From NCBI GenBank assembly GCA_900552075.1, contig URYL01000014.1, positions 1-58,211 of the forward strand: DNA of 58,211 nt, read 5' to 3'. Shown here one piece after another: positions 17,189-26,634 of this stretch. The position numbers were made by a program, and so were the translations under genes. Within the stretch, counting starts at the first letter, position 1. Each line of letters begins with the position of its first letter. Source of the stretch: an uncultured Bacteroides sp. (GTDB lineage: Bacteria; Bacteroidota; Bacteroidia; Bacteroidales; Bacteroidaceae). The notes below the pieces were generated by a model. The model made no database searches and was not told the origin of the DNA. It saw only the letters and a program-made list of their open reading frames with translations.

Positions 17189-18730
17189 ATGGCACAAGAA
17201 GACGTTTTCAAGAAACTTGTTTCACACTGTAAAGAATATGGTTTTGTATTCCCGTCAAGTGAAATTTATGATGGACTTGGAGCCGTATATGATTACGGTC
17301 AGAACGGTGTGGAACTGAAAAACAATATCAAACAGTACTGGTGGCAGAGCATGGTGTTGCTGCATGAGAACATCGTAGGTATCGATTCTGCAATTTTCAT
17401 GCATCCTACCATTTGGAAGGCTTCCGGACACGTGGACGCTTTTAATGACCCGTTGATTGACAACCGTGATTCCAAGAAGCGCTATCGTGCCGATGTATTG
17501 ATTGAAGATCAGATTGCCAAATACGACGAAAAGATAAACAAGGAAGTAGCCAAAGCTGCCAAGAAATACGGAGATGCTTTCAATGAAGCTGAATTCCGCA
17601 GCACCAATCCACGTGTGCTGGAACACCAGGCCAAACGCGATGCTTTGCACGAACGTTATTCCAAGGCAATGAATGCCAACGACCTGGCAGAACTTCGTCA
17701 GATTATTTTGGATGAAGAGATTGTATGTCCGATTTCAGGTACAAAGAACTGGACAGAAGTACGTCAGTTCAACCTGATGTTTACCACCGAAATGGGTTCT
17801 ACTGCCGATGGTGCCATGAAGGTTTATCTTCGTCCGGAAACTGCTCAGGGTATTTTCGTCAACTACCTGAACGTACAGAAGACAGGACGTATGAAGATTC
17901 CGTTCGGTATTGCTCAGATTGGTAAGGCTTTCCGTAATGAAATCGTGGCCCGTCAGTTCATTTTCCGTATGCGTGAGTTTGAGCAGATGGAAATGCAGTT
18001 CTTCGTAAAACCTGGTACCGAGCTCGAATGGTTCAAAAAATGGAAAGAAACTCGTTTGAAATGGCACAAGGCACTGGGCTTCGGCGATGACCACTATCGT
18101 TTCCATGACCACGAAAAATTGGCTCACTATGCCAATGCAGCAACCGATATTGAATTCCTGATGCCGTTCGGCTTTAAGGAAGTGGAAGGTATCCACTCTC
18201 GTACCAACTTCGACTTGAGCCAGCACGAAAAATTCTCAGGCAAGAGCATCAAGTATTTCGATCCGGAAATCAACGAAAGCTACACTCCGTATGTCATCGA
18301 AACTTCAATAGGTGTAGACCGTATGTTCCTGAGTGTGATGAGTGCCGCTTATCACGAAGAAAAGCTGGAAAACGGCGAAACTCGTGTTGTATTGAAATTG
18401 CCTGCAGCGTTGGCACCGGTGAAACTGGCTGTCATGCCGTTGGTCAAGAAAGACGGTCTGCCTGAAAAGGCCCGTGAAATTATCGATGACCTGAAATTCC
18501 ATTTCAATTGTCAGTACGATGAAAAGGATTCTATCGGAAAGCGTTACCGTCGTCAGGATGCCATCGGTACTCCGTATTGTGTGACAGTTGACCATCAGAC
18601 ATTGGAAGACAATTGCGTAACCTTACGTAACCGTGACACCATGGAACAGGAACGTGTGGCGATTGCAGATTTGAATAATATCATTGCCGACAAAGTCAGC
18701 ATTACCAGCTTGCTGAAAACGTTGCAGTAA
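17189..18730 (+). CDS. glyS: Glycyl-tRNA synthetase (single-chain type)
   Basis: Class II synthetase charging tRNA-Gly. 513 residues, the homodimeric eukaryote/archaea-like form rather than the two-subunit E. coli form. Seen: FVFPSSEIYDGLGAVYDYGQNG at the start, RPETAQGIFVNY, motif 2 FRNEIVARQFIFRMREFEQMEM (quoted in part), motif 3 TSIGVDRMFLSVMSAAY, and a C-terminal anticodon-binding domain from about residue 400. The FKBP gene follows after 13 bp and is probably cotranscribed. Confidence 0.96.
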   Translation: MAQEDVFKKLVSHCKEYGFVFPSSEIYDGLGAVYDYGQNGVELKNNIKQYWWQSMVLLHENIVGIDSAIFMHPTIWKASGHVDAFNDPLIDNRDSKKRYRADVLIEDQIAKYDEKINKEVAKAAKKYGDAFNEAEFRSTNPRVLEHQAKRDALHERYSKAMNANDLAELRQIILDEEIVCPISGTKNWTEVRQFNLMFTTEMGSTADGAMKVYLRPETAQGIFVNYLNVQKTGRMKIPFGIAQIGKAFRNEIVARQFIFRMREFEQMEMQFFVKPGTELEWFKKWKETRLKWHKALGFGDDHYRFHDHEKLAHYANAATDIEFLMPFGFKEVEGIHSRTNFDLSQHEKFSGKSIKYFDPEINESYTPYVIETSIGVDRMFLSVMSAAYHEEKLENGETRVVLKLPAALAPVKLAVMPLVKKDGLPEKAREIIDDLKFHFNCQYDEKDSIGKRYRRQDAIGTPYCVTVDHQTLEDNCVTLRNRDTMEQERVAIADLNNIIADKVSITSLLKTLQ

Positions 18731-18743
18731 TAAATTAAACTAC

Positions 18744-19418
18744 ATGAACAAGAACCTATTTTGGCTGATAGCCCTGTCATTTGTGCTTTCTTTCGGATTT
18801 GCATCCTGCGCGAAAGATACGACCGTGGAAGACCCGTATGCAAACTGGGAAGTGCGTAATGACCGCTATTTGGATTCCATTGCGGATGTGGCCCGTACGC
18901 ATCCGGGAGAATGGGAAATATATTGTAATTACAAGATTGCAAGTGAAAGTTCCACTCCGGGGCTGGGGGGAAGTTCAGTCTCTACTTCTACAAATCCTTT
19001 TGAAACTCCGGCCAATGTCAATGATTCTGTGTATATGAAGATTATTGAGCCGGGTACAGGGGATACTCCTTTGTTTACGGACAGTGTCAGCGTGTACTAT
19101 CGTGGCAAGCTGATTAACGGAACTGTGTTCGACCAGAACTATACGGGAGATTTGGATGAGCAAATCCATGTACCTACTCATTTTGCATTGCAGGCCAATC
19201 AGACAAGTGGGGGAGACGGATTGATTGTCGGTTGGATTACCGCTTTACAGCACATGAAAGAAGGTCAACGGGTGGAATTGTATATTCCGGCAGATTTGGC
19301 TTATGGAGAATCCTCACAATCTTCTATCCCAGCTAATTCCATGTTGATTTTCGATTTGAAGCTGGAAAAAGTGATTCATCCGAAAGGAGTGGAAACTTAT
19401 AATTTGAAGAGAAAGTAA
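18744..19418 (+). CDS. FKBP-type peptidyl-prolyl isomerase lipoprotein
   Basis: 224 residues. Lipoprotein signal with lipobox FASC (Cys22). C-terminal FKBP domain from about residue 105: VSVYYRGKLINGTVFDQN, VGWITALQHMKEGQRVELYIP and the closing PANSMLIFDLKLEKV. The family isomerises X-Pro bonds and helps fold exported proteins; here it would act at the inner face of the outer membrane or in the periplasm. The Gly/Ser-rich stretch (about residues 72-82) is a linker. Downstream of glyS and ended by a strong terminator. Confidence 0.93.
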   Translation: MNKNLFWLIALSFVLSFGFASCAKDTTVEDPYANWEVRNDRYLDSIADVARTHPGEWEIYCNYKIASESSTPGLGGSSVSTSTNPFETPANVNDSVYMKIIEPGTGDTPLFTDSVSVYYRGKLINGTVFDQNYTGDLDEQIHVPTHFALQANQTSGGDGLIVGWITALQHMKEGQRVELYIPADLAYGESSQSSIPANSMLIFDLKLEKVIHPKGVETYNLKRK

Positions 19419-19438
19419 CTGGACCACGTGACATAAAG

Positions 19439-19488
19439 AACGCTCTGAAGAAGTCCTTGTCGTGAGACTTCTTTAGGGCGTTTTTTTA
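19439..19488 (+). terminator. Terminator after the FKBP gene
   Basis: AACGCTCTGAAGAAGTC pairs with GACTTCTTTAGGGCGTT (small internal mismatch), 10-nt loop, followed by seven T. Also the convergent end for the lytic transglycosylase. Confidence 0.85.
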
Positions 19489-19490
19489 TA

Positions 19491-20264
19491 TCATCTTCTT
19501 CGTATCTTTTTGTAATAGTCAGGTACGGTGGTGATACCGAAATTCTCCGGATGGGTAAACAGGATTTTGATGGCCAGTAAGCGGTAGATATAGCGGTTGG
19601 TTTCTTCCACCAGTTGCAGGTCGATGGCTTCTTCCACTTTTTGTTCTTTCAGTTCCGTTCCTATACGGGCTTGTCCGATGTTGTACGATTGGGCCACGGC
19701 CACCCAGTCGTGAAACTTGTCGTAGGCGGTACGCAGGTAACGACAGGCGGCATGGGTCGATTTTTCCGCATCCAGCCGTTCGTCGATTTTCCGTTCCACC
19801 CGCAGGCCGTATTCCCGGGCCGTTTCTTTCATGAACTGCCACAGACCGAGTGCGCCGACAGGAGAACGGGCTTCCGGATTCATGCCGCTTTCAATCACCA
19901 TCAGGTACTTGAAATCGTCGGGAATTTGATGTTCCTCCAGAATGGGTTCTACAAGGGGAAAGAAATAAGCCGCCTTCTGCTGGAGCGACTCGGAGAAGCG
20001 TGACAAGGAGGCCAGTTCTCTGCGCAGCTTCCGTTTGCGGTCGGAAGGATCCAGATTCACCTGTTCTCCGCAGAAAATCAGTACGTTTGGTTCCAGTAGG
20101 CTGTCGGCCACTTCAATGCGGCTGAGTGCGATGTAGGCGGGAGTACCTTCTATTTCTTCTTCGGGAAGTGAAGGGAGGGGCCTTCGGTCGGGACCTTGTG
20201 CATGCATCGTCAGGGGCACAAAGGGTAGAAAACATACTAGCAGTAATGTAAGACCAGATTTCAT
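19491..20264 (-). CDS. Lytic transglycosylase (SLT domain)
   Basis: 257 residues with signal peptide (ends MHAQ). The SLT catalytic domain begins about residue 110: FKYLMVIESGMNPEARSPVG has the catalytic Glu in ESGMNP, then GALGLWQFMKETAREYGL and AVAQSYNIGQARI, as in MltD-type enzymes that cleave peptidoglycan with 1,6-anhydro ends. Unlike most Bacteroides MltD proteins it has no LysM tail, so it is a short form. Minus-strand TACCTTTG at 20300-20307 is its likely promoter. Confidence 0.92.
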   Translation of the reverse strand: MKSGLTLLLVCFLPFVPLTMHAQGPDRRPLPSLPEEEIEGTPAYIALSRIEVADSLLEPNVLIFCGEQVNLDPSDRKRKLRRELASLSRFSESLQQKAAYFFPLVEPILEEHQIPDDFKYLMVIESGMNPEARSPVGALGLWQFMKETAREYGLRVERKIDERLDAEKSTHAACRYLRTAYDKFHDWVAVAQSYNIGQARIGTELKEQKVEEAIDLQLVEETNRYIYRLLAIKILFTHPENFGITTVPDYYKKIRRR

Positions 20265-20299
20265 ACTTACTTCTTTTTCACGTTATCTTTTCTTGCCGG

Positions 20300-20307
20300 C
20301 AAAGGTA
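20300..20307 (-). promoter_or_regulatory. Promoter -7 box for the lytic transglycosylase
   Basis: Minus-strand TACCTTTG, exact TAnnTTTG match 36 bp before the start codon at 20264. Confidence 0.6.
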
Positions 20308-20403
20308 AGCTATTTATGGTCAGGGTGTACAGTCAGACTTTTAAAAGTTTTTTGTGTATTGATGGAGAGTGAACAGTAAAAAAGTCAGGTAGAAAGCAAA
20401 GCG

Positions 20404-20434
20404 TTGTTTTTTTCTGTATTTCTTTTTACCTTTG
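20404..20434 (+). promoter_or_regulatory. Promoter for the His-rich protein gene
   Basis: TTG (20404-20406) and TACCTTTG (20427-20434) spaced 20 bp; the start codon follows at 20454. Confidence 0.65.
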
Positions 20435-20453
20435 CGCCCGTCAGAGAAAGGGA

Positions 20454-20867
20454 ATGAAACATCGTGTAAATGCATATTGCTTGTTGCTTGTCAGCCTGTG
20501 GGTGCTGGTGGTAGGCGTTTTTCCACATCATCATCACAACGAAGCATTCTGTGTCAGTCCGGACATGGAAACCTGCACTCCTGCGCATGTGCATGCGAAA
20601 GGAGAAACCTGTCATTGTCCCGGTGATGCCGACAAGCATACCTGCGATATCAGCTGTGTAACCCATTTCTCCTTTTCCACTCCGCATCATTCCCCGGATT
20701 TCACGCCCGATTATGCGTATTATACCCTGATTTACCTGTCGTCCGTGTGGTTGGAGGCGCCTGTCTCTGTGGTATCTACGGACTTGGCTTCCTATTATAT
20801 AGAAAAACTGCATGCCCGGAGTTTCTTGGCCGTGCGGAATTTCCGTGCTCCTCCCTTTGTTGCATAA
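20454..20867 (+). CDS. His/Cys-rich small exported protein (DUF6769-like)
   Basis: 137 residues. An N-terminal hydrophobic segment (about residues 8-22) is followed at once by PHHHHNEAFC and then a cluster of His and Cys (TCTPAHVHAKGETCHCPGD, HTCDISC), a likely metal-binding region. The second half is hydrophobic-aromatic and ends RNFRAPPFVA. The pattern matches the Bacteroidetes DUF6769 proteins found beside metal efflux genes. Its place 100 bp before a CusBAC operon suggests a metal sensor, chaperone or scavenger at the membrane. Not proven; no enzyme motif. Confidence 0.75.
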   Translation: MKHRVNAYCLLLVSLWVLVVGVFPHHHHNEAFCVSPDMETCTPAHVHAKGETCHCPGDADKHTCDISCVTHFSFSTPHHSPDFTPDYAYYTLIYLSSVWLEAPVSVVSTDLASYYIEKLHARSFLAVRNFRAPPFVA

Positions 20868-20935
20868 AATAGTTCTATTGTAGGGGATAGAGAGTTAGCA
20901 GAGTACTTTGCAACCAGCTTGCAGGGTACAGAAGT

Positions 20936-20943
20936 TATTTTTG
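20936..20943 (+). promoter_or_regulatory. Promoter -7 box for the cusBAC operon
   Basis: TATTTTTG matches TAnnTTTG, 28 bp before the adaptor start codon. TTTG at 20907-20910 is 25 bp upstream, slightly far for a -33. Confidence 0.5.
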
Positions 20944-20970
20944 CAGCAAAATTAAAAACACCGTAATTCA

Positions 20971-22125
20971 ATGAAAAATTATATTTTGACAGGTACATTG
21001 TGTATGTTCCTGTTGGGTGCATGTGGAGAGCATGCCCATGAACATGGCGAGGAGGGACACAGCCATGAAGAAGAAATGCATGCCGGAGAAAAGGTCGATC
21101 ATTCTGATGAGATTATTCTGACTCCTGAAAAAGCAAAGGCGGCAGGCGTGGAGGCCGAAGCCGTTCATGCAGGAAGTTTTCGCAATGTGATTCATACCAG
21201 TGGACAGATTTTGGCGGCCCAGGGAGAAGAAGCTACCGTAGTAGCCGCTTCTTCGGGAGTGGTTTCTTTCTCTCGGAAAGTGGCTGAGGGAATGCAAGTC
21301 GGAAAGGGAACAGAATTGCTGAGCGTGTCGGCCGCCCATATCCAGGATGGCGACCCTGTGCAGAAAGCCAAGGTGGCTTATGAGAAGGCCAAGGAAGAAT
21401 ACGAACGGGCTCAGAAATTGGTGAGCAGCCAGATTGTGTCGCAAAAGGACTTTGCGGCCTTGCGTGAGGCCTACGAGAATGCCCGTCTCACTTATGAAGC
21501 CTTGAAGCCGAGCATGTCGGGCAAGGGAGTGTCTGTCAAGTCTCCTATCGGTGGATTTATCAAGACTTGCCTGGTAAAGGAAGGCGATTACGTGACGGTG
21601 GGCCAACCGTTGATGACGGTGACACAGACCCATCGGCTGGTGTTGAAGGCGGAAGTGTCCGAGCGTTATTATGCGCAGCTTTCCCAGGTGGTGTCTGCCA
21701 ATTTCCAGACTCCTTATAATAATAAAGTCTATAGCCTTGAGAATTTGGGAGGCAAGTTGCTTTCTTTCGGCAAGTCTTCGGGAGATACCTCTTATTATGT
21801 GCCGGTGACTTTTGAGTTCGACAACCGGGGCGATATGGTTCCTGGGTCTTTTGTGGAAGTGTACCTCTTGTCGGGTGAACGGAACGGCGTATTGAGCCTT
21901 CCGGTATCGGCCTTGACCGAGGAACAGGGTGTGTATTTCGTCTATTTGAAGCTGGACGAGGAGTGCTATAAAAAGCAGGAAGTGAAACTGGGAACTTCCG
22001 ACGGCAGCCGGGTAGAGATTCTTTCCGGTATAAAAGACGGGGATACGGTAGTGACCCGTGGCGCGATTCATGTCAAACTGGCTTCGGCTTCCAATGCCAT
22101 CCCTGCGCATACACATAACCATTAA
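20971..22125 (+). CDS. Heavy-metal RND efflux periplasmic adaptor (CusB/CzcB family)
   Basis: 384-residue membrane-fusion lipoprotein (lipobox LLGAC, Cys18). The first 40 mature residues are a His/Glu cluster (HAHEHGEEGHSHEEEMHAGE), and the C-terminus ends IPAHTHNH, both fit for binding Cu, Zn or similar ions. The body has the barrel-sandwich halves (VVAASSGVVSFSRKVAEGMQ and VKSPIGGFIKTCLVKEGDYV) around an alpha-hairpin (about residues 125-185). It hands metal to, and docks with, the RND pump encoded 12 bp downstream. Confidence 0.93.
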   Translation: MKNYILTGTLCMFLLGACGEHAHEHGEEGHSHEEEMHAGEKVDHSDEIILTPEKAKAAGVEAEAVHAGSFRNVIHTSGQILAAQGEEATVVAASSGVVSFSRKVAEGMQVGKGTELLSVSAAHIQDGDPVQKAKVAYEKAKEEYERAQKLVSSQIVSQKDFAALREAYENARLTYEALKPSMSGKGVSVKSPIGGFIKTCLVKEGDYVTVGQPLMTVTQTHRLVLKAEVSERYYAQLSQVVSANFQTPYNNKVYSLENLGGKLLSFGKSSGDTSYYVPVTFEFDNRGDMVPGSFVEVYLLSGERNGVLSLPVSALTEEQGVYFVYLKLDEECYKKQEVKLGTSDGSRVEILSGIKDGDTVVTRGAIHVKLASASNAIPAHTHNH

Positions 22126-22137
22126 AGCGGAGGAACT

Positions 22138-25100
22138 ATGCTGAACAAGATTATACGATTTTCCTTACAGAACCGCTTGCTGGTACTGGTGGCAGCGATA
22201 TTGTTGCTGATAGGAGGAACCTATACCGCCTTCCATACCGAAGTGGATGTGTTTCCCGACCTGAATGCCCCGACGGTGGTGGTGATGACCGAGGCCAACG
22301 GTATGGCGGCCGAGGAAGTGGAACAGTTGGTCACTTTCCCTATCGAGACGGCCGTGAACGGAGCCACCAATGTACGACGGGTACGTTCTTCTTCCACCAC
22401 GGGCTTTTCAGTGGTTTGGGTCGAGTTTGAATGGGATACTGATATCTATCTGGCCCGTCAGATTGTGTCTGAGAAGCTGGCCGCAGTGGGCGAGTCTTTG
22501 CCGGACAATGTGGGAAAGCCCACGCTGGGACCGCAGTCGTCTATCTTGGGCGAATTGCTGATTGTGGGCTTGACCGCCGATTCTACTTCCATGCAGGATT
22601 TGCGTACGCTGGCCGACTGGACCATCCGTCCGCGTCTGTTGTCCACCGGAGGTGTGGCACAGGTGGCTGTACTGGGGGGAGACATCAAGGAATACCAGAT
22701 TCTGATTCATCCCGACCGGATGCGTCATTATGGCGTGACTCTGGGAGAGGTGATGGCCGTGTCGCGCAACATGAACCAGAATACCAACGGAGGTGTCATC
22801 TATGAATATGGCAACGAGTACATTGTGCGGGGAGTGCTTTCTACGGACGATGTGCATAAATTGGGACGAGCGGTCATCAAGACCACGGCAGAGGGAGCGC
22901 CGGTGACCTTGGAAGATGTGGCTGATGTACGTATCGGTTCGCAGCAGCCCAAATTGGGAGTGGCTTCCGAAAAAGGAAAACCAGCCGTACTGCTTACGGT
23001 AACCAAGCAGCCCAACACGGGTACGATTGCCTTGACGGAACAACTGGAGAAGGCCTTGGCCGACTTGCAGAAGAACTTGCCGAAGGATGTGAAAATTTCT
23101 ACCGATGTGTTCCGCCAGTCGCGCTTCATCGAAAGTTCCATCAGCAACGTGCAGGAATCGCTGTATGAGGGTGCCATCTTTGTGGTCATCGTGCTGTTCC
23201 TGTTCCTGGCCAATACGCGTACGACGATTATTTCGTTGATAACCCTTCCTCTTTCCCTGGTGGTGGCCATTCTGGTACTGCACTACATGGGACTGAGCAT
23301 CAATACCATGAGTCTGGGAGGTATGGCCATTGCCATCGGTTCATTGGTGGACGATGCCATTGTCGACGTGGAAAACGTGTGGAAGCATTTGCGGGAAAAC
23401 AAGATGCTCCCGCCGGAAGAACGCAAACCGGTACGTGAGGTGGTGTTCAATGCCTCGCGTGAGGTACGTATGCCGATTCTGAACTCCACGCTGATTATCA
23501 TTGTGAGCTTTATTCCGCTTTTCTTCCTGACCGGGATGGAAGGCCGTATGTTGGTACCGCTGGGCATTGCGTTCATCGTGTCTTTGTTTGCTTCTACGGT
23601 GGTGGCGCTGACCTTGACTCCGGTGTTGTGCAGTTACCTGCTGGGCGGAAAAACAAAAGGAGACGGACTGCCGAAAGAAGCCTTCTTGGCCGTATGGCTG
23701 AAGAAATATTACGAACGGGCCTTGCTTTGGTCGTTGGAGCACAAGAAGACGGTGTTGGGAACCACCATTGCCGTGTTCGTGGTGGCCTTGGGCATCTTCT
23801 TTACGTTGGGCCACAGCTTCCTGCCGTCGTTCAACGAAGGGTCGTTTACCATCAATGTCAGCTCCCTGCCGGGTATTTCCTTGGAAGAATCCGACAAGAT
23901 TGGGCGTCAGGCCGAGGAAATCCTGCTCTCCATTCCGGAAATACAGACCGTGGCCCGCAAGACGGGACGTGCGGAACTGGATGAGCATGCGCTGGGCGTG
24001 AACGTGTCGGAAATAGAAGCGCCTTTCGAGCTGAAAGACCGTTCGCATGCCGAACTGCTGGCGGATGTCCGTCAGAAACTGTCGGTCATCACGGGGGCCA
24101 ACATTGAAATCGGACAGCCCATCAGCCACCGTATCGACGCCATGTTGAGTGGTACGCAGGCCAGCATTGCGATCAAGCTGTTCGGGGATGACTTGAACCG
24201 GATGTTTGCCTTGGGCAATCAGATCAAGGCTGCCATCAGTGACGTGGAAGGCGTGGCCGACCTGAACGTGGAGCAGCAGATTGAACGTCCGGAACTGAAG
24301 ATTGTGCCCAAGCGGGAGATGCTGGCCAAGTATGGCATTTCATTGCCGCAGTTCAGTGAGTTCGTGCAGGTGAATATGGCCGGCGAGGTCGTGTCGCAGG
24401 TGTATGAAAAGGGAAAGACCTTCAACTTGGTAGTGCGTGCGGATGAGGCCGACCGGGGCGAGATGGACCGTGTGAAAGACCTGATGATTGACGATGCGCA
24501 GGGGCGGAAGATTCCGTTGTCGTACGTGGCCGATGTGGTGTCTTCCATGGGACCGAACACCATCAACCGGGAAAATGTGAAACGGAAAATCGTGATTTCG
24601 GCCAATACCAGCGGGCGCGACTTGCGCAGCGTGGTGAATGACATCCAGCGTCGGGTAGACGAGAAGATTACATTGCCCGAAGGCTATCACATTGAATATG
24701 GCGGACAGTTTGAAAGCGAGCAGGCCGCCAGCCGTACCCTGCTGCTGACTTCTCTGATGAGCATCGTGGTCATCTTCCTGTTGCTGTACATGCAGTTCCA
24801 CGATGCCGCCGAGGGCGGGGTGATTCTGTTGAACTTGCCGCTGGCTTTGATTGGCGGTGTGTTTGCCCTGTGGCTGACCACGGGTGAAGTCAGTATTCCG
24901 GCCATCATCGGATTTATCTCCTTGTTCGGTATTGCCACCCGAAACGGTATGTTGCTGGTCACTCACTACAACCTGTTGCGTGAAGAGCAGCATCTGGATG
25001 TGCGCGAAAGTATCGTACACGGTTCGCTCGACCGTCTGAACCCGATTCTGATGACCGCCCTTTCGTCTGCCCTGGCCCTGATTCCGCTGGCCTTGCGTGG

Positions 25101-25248
25101 CGACCTTCCGGGTAATGAGATTCAGAGTCCGATGGCCAAGGTCATCCTGGGAGGATTGCTGACCTCCACTTTCCTGAATGCCTTTGTCATTCCTATTGTG
25201 TATGAGTTAATGAACCGGAAGAAAACGACTAAAAGAACAGAAGCATGA
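22138..25248 (+). CDS. Heavy-metal RND efflux pump (CusA/CzcA family)
   Basis: 1036 residues, full-length inner-membrane proton-driven trimeric pump. Two halves each with a TM1 and TM2-6 block and a large periplasmic loop. The TM4 signature reads GGMAIAIGSLVDDAIVDVEN, typical of heavy-metal (HME) RND pumps; FHTEVDVFPDLNAPTVVV and GVAQVAVLGGDIKEYQI are the porter-domain markers. The sequence does not settle monovalent (Cu, Ag) versus divalent (Zn, Co, Ni) substrates. Overlaps the outer-membrane gene by 4 bp. Confidence 0.95.
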   Translation: MLNKIIRFSLQNRLLVLVAAILLLIGGTYTAFHTEVDVFPDLNAPTVVVMTEANGMAAEEVEQLVTFPIETAVNGATNVRRVRSSSTTGFSVVWVEFEWDTDIYLARQIVSEKLAAVGESLPDNVGKPTLGPQSSILGELLIVGLTADSTSMQDLRTLADWTIRPRLLSTGGVAQVAVLGGDIKEYQILIHPDRMRHYGVTLGEVMAVSRNMNQNTNGGVIYEYGNEYIVRGVLSTDDVHKLGRAVIKTTAEGAPVTLEDVADVRIGSQQPKLGVASEKGKPAVLLTVTKQPNTGTIALTEQLEKALADLQKNLPKDVKISTDVFRQSRFIESSISNVQESLYEGAIFVVIVLFLFLANTRTTIISLITLPLSLVVAILVLHYMGLSINTMSLGGMAIAIGSLVDDAIVDVENVWKHLRENKMLPPEERKPVREVVFNASREVRMPILNSTLIIIVSFIPLFFLTGMEGRMLVPLGIAFIVSLFASTVVALTLTPVLCSYLLGGKTKGDGLPKEAFLAVWLKKYYERALLWSLEHKKTVLGTTIAVFVVALGIFFTLGHSFLPSFNEGSFTINVSSLPGISLEESDKIGRQAEEILLSIPEIQTVARKTGRAELDEHALGVNVSEIEAPFELKDRSHAELLADVRQKLSVITGANIEIGQPISHRIDAMLSGTQASIAIKLFGDDLNRMFALGNQIKAAISDVEGVADLNVEQQIERPELKIVPKREMLAKYGISLPQFSEFVQVNMAGEVVSQVYEKGKTFNLVVRADEADRGEMDRVKDLMIDDAQGRKIPLSYVADVVSSMGPNTINRENVKRKIVISANTSGRDLRSVVNDIQRRVDEKITLPEGYHIEYGGQFESEQAASRTLLLTSLMSIVVIFLLLYMQFHDAAEGGVILLNLPLALIGGVFALWLTTGEVSIPAIIGFISLFGIATRNGMLLVTHYNLLREEQHLDVRESIVHGSLDRLNPILMTALSSALALIPLALRGDLPGNEIQSPMAKVILGGLLTSTFLNAFVIPIVYELMNRKKTTKRTEA

Positions 25249-26420
25249 AAAAATTTGGATGGATATTGCTTGCGGGCCTGGCTTTTTCCGGCGGGCTGCA
25301 GGCGCAGAAAATAGAAGAGGTGCTGCAATCCGTGGAGCAGCACAATAAGGAACTTCAGGCCAGTGTGCATCGCATGGAAGCGGCCAAGATGGAAGTGCAG
25401 ACACGGAATAACCTGGAAGACCCCAGTGTGGAGTACAGTCCGTTTTATGCAAGCAATGTGGACGGCATGGCCAGTTCGGAACTGGTGGTGACGCAGGGAT
25501 TTGATTTCCCCACGTTATATGCGGCACGCAACCGTTCCGGAAAATCGCAGAAAAACGTGCTGGACCGTCAGCAGCAGGTGCTCCGTCGCGACATTCTGCT
25601 GCAAGCCAAGAACCTGTGTCTGGACCTGATTCGGCTGAACCAGGAACAGCAGTTGCTGGCCGAGCGGATGAAGAATGCCGATGCTCTGTTGGAGTTGTTC
25701 GAAAAACGCCTGAAAGAGGGGGATGCCAATGCCCTGGAAGTGAATAAAATCAAGATGGAACGCATGAAGGTGCAGACCGAAGTGGCTCAGAACAATGCCG
25801 CACACCGTACGGCATTGCAGCAGTTGCTGGCCATGAACGGTAATATGCCATTGGAATTTGCGGAAACGGATTATCCGAAGGTTGAAGCTATCCGGGATTA
25901 TCAGACGTTGTATAACGAAGTGATGCAGTCGGATGCCGATCTGCAAGTGGCTGAGGCGACCGTTCAGGCCGCTTCGGAAGAAGTGAAGGTAAACAAGCAG
26001 AACTGGTTGCCGAAACTGGAAGTGGGCTACCGGCGGAATACTTCGGTGGGAGAGAAGAGCAACGGTTTCCTGGTAGGAGGCAGTTTCCCTTTGTTTTCCA
26101 ACCGTAAGAAACTGAAAATTGCGAAAGCCCAGGCGTTGAGTGCGAACTTGCAGCGCGACAATGCCCGCCTGCAGGTGGAAGCCAAGGTACAGAGCCAGTT
26201 CAATGAGATGCAGCAGTTGCAGGAAGCTTTGAAAGCGTATGACGTACCTTTGATGCATCAGTCCCTTCGCTTACTCTACGATGCCGTGACGGCTGGCCAG
26301 TTGTCCATCATCGACTTTTATGTGGAGGCCGACAACGTATATGGTAACTTGCAAAGCTACATGACGCTGGAGAACCAGTACCAGAAGCTCATGGCCGATA
26401 TCTATAAGAATCGTCTGTAA
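25245..26420 (+). CDS. TolC-family outer-membrane channel (CusC/CzcC-like)
   Basis: 391 residues with signal peptide (ends GGLQAQ). Long alpha-helical hairpins with heptad character (for example QLLAERMKNADALLELFEKR and KIKMERMKVQTEVAQNNAAH), duplicated halves, and the OEP-family turn GGSFPLFSNRKKLKIAKAQA. It supplies the outer-membrane exit duct of the pump. Start overlaps the pump stop (ATGA), so translation is coupled. Operon order is adaptor, pump, channel, ended by a strong terminator. Confidence 0.93.
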   Translation: MKKFGWILLAGLAFSGGLQAQKIEEVLQSVEQHNKELQASVHRMEAAKMEVQTRNNLEDPSVEYSPFYASNVDGMASSELVVTQGFDFPTLYAARNRSGKSQKNVLDRQQQVLRRDILLQAKNLCLDLIRLNQEQQLLAERMKNADALLELFEKRLKEGDANALEVNKIKMERMKVQTEVAQNNAAHRTALQQLLAMNGNMPLEFAETDYPKVEAIRDYQTLYNEVMQSDADLQVAEATVQAASEEVKVNKQNWLPKLEVGYRRNTSVGEKSNGFLVGGSFPLFSNRKKLKIAKAQALSANLQRDNARLQVEAKVQSQFNEMQQLQEALKAYDVPLMHQSLRLLYDAVTAGQLSIIDFYVEADNVYGNLQSYMTLENQYQKLMADIYKNRL

Positions 26421-26439
26421 ATCAGCTGTAATAAAAAGT

Positions 26440-26472
26440 AAAACCGCCCCTGCAAAGAGGCGGTTTTTTTTC
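26440..26472 (+). terminator. Terminator of the cusBAC operon
   Basis: AACCGCC (26442-26448) pairs with GGCGGTT (26459-26465), 10-nt loop, then a run of eight T. Confidence 0.9.
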
Positions 26473-26480
26473 GATGTTTT

Positions 26481-26571
26481 CTACGTTTCCCGTGGCCGAA
26501 ACGTAGGTTTTCCACTCGAGAAACATACGTTTCCGCAGTGGGAAACGTACGTTTTTCCCGAGGGAAACGTA
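26481..26571. repeat. Cluster of three CGTTTCC/GGAAACG hairpins
   Basis: Three inverted repeats in tandem share the same arm: CTACGTTTC / GAAACGTAG (26481-26506), TACGTTTCC / GGAAACGTA (26526-26549), and TACGTTT-TTCCC / GGGAAACGTA (26548-26571, two extra T). The cluster lies between the cus terminator and the end of katA. Confidence 0.8.
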
Positions 26572-26634
26572 AAAAAGACTCCAGTGTTTCAGGGAAAAGC
26601 GGCTGGCCTTTCCCTAAAACAGCCGGGAAATCCC

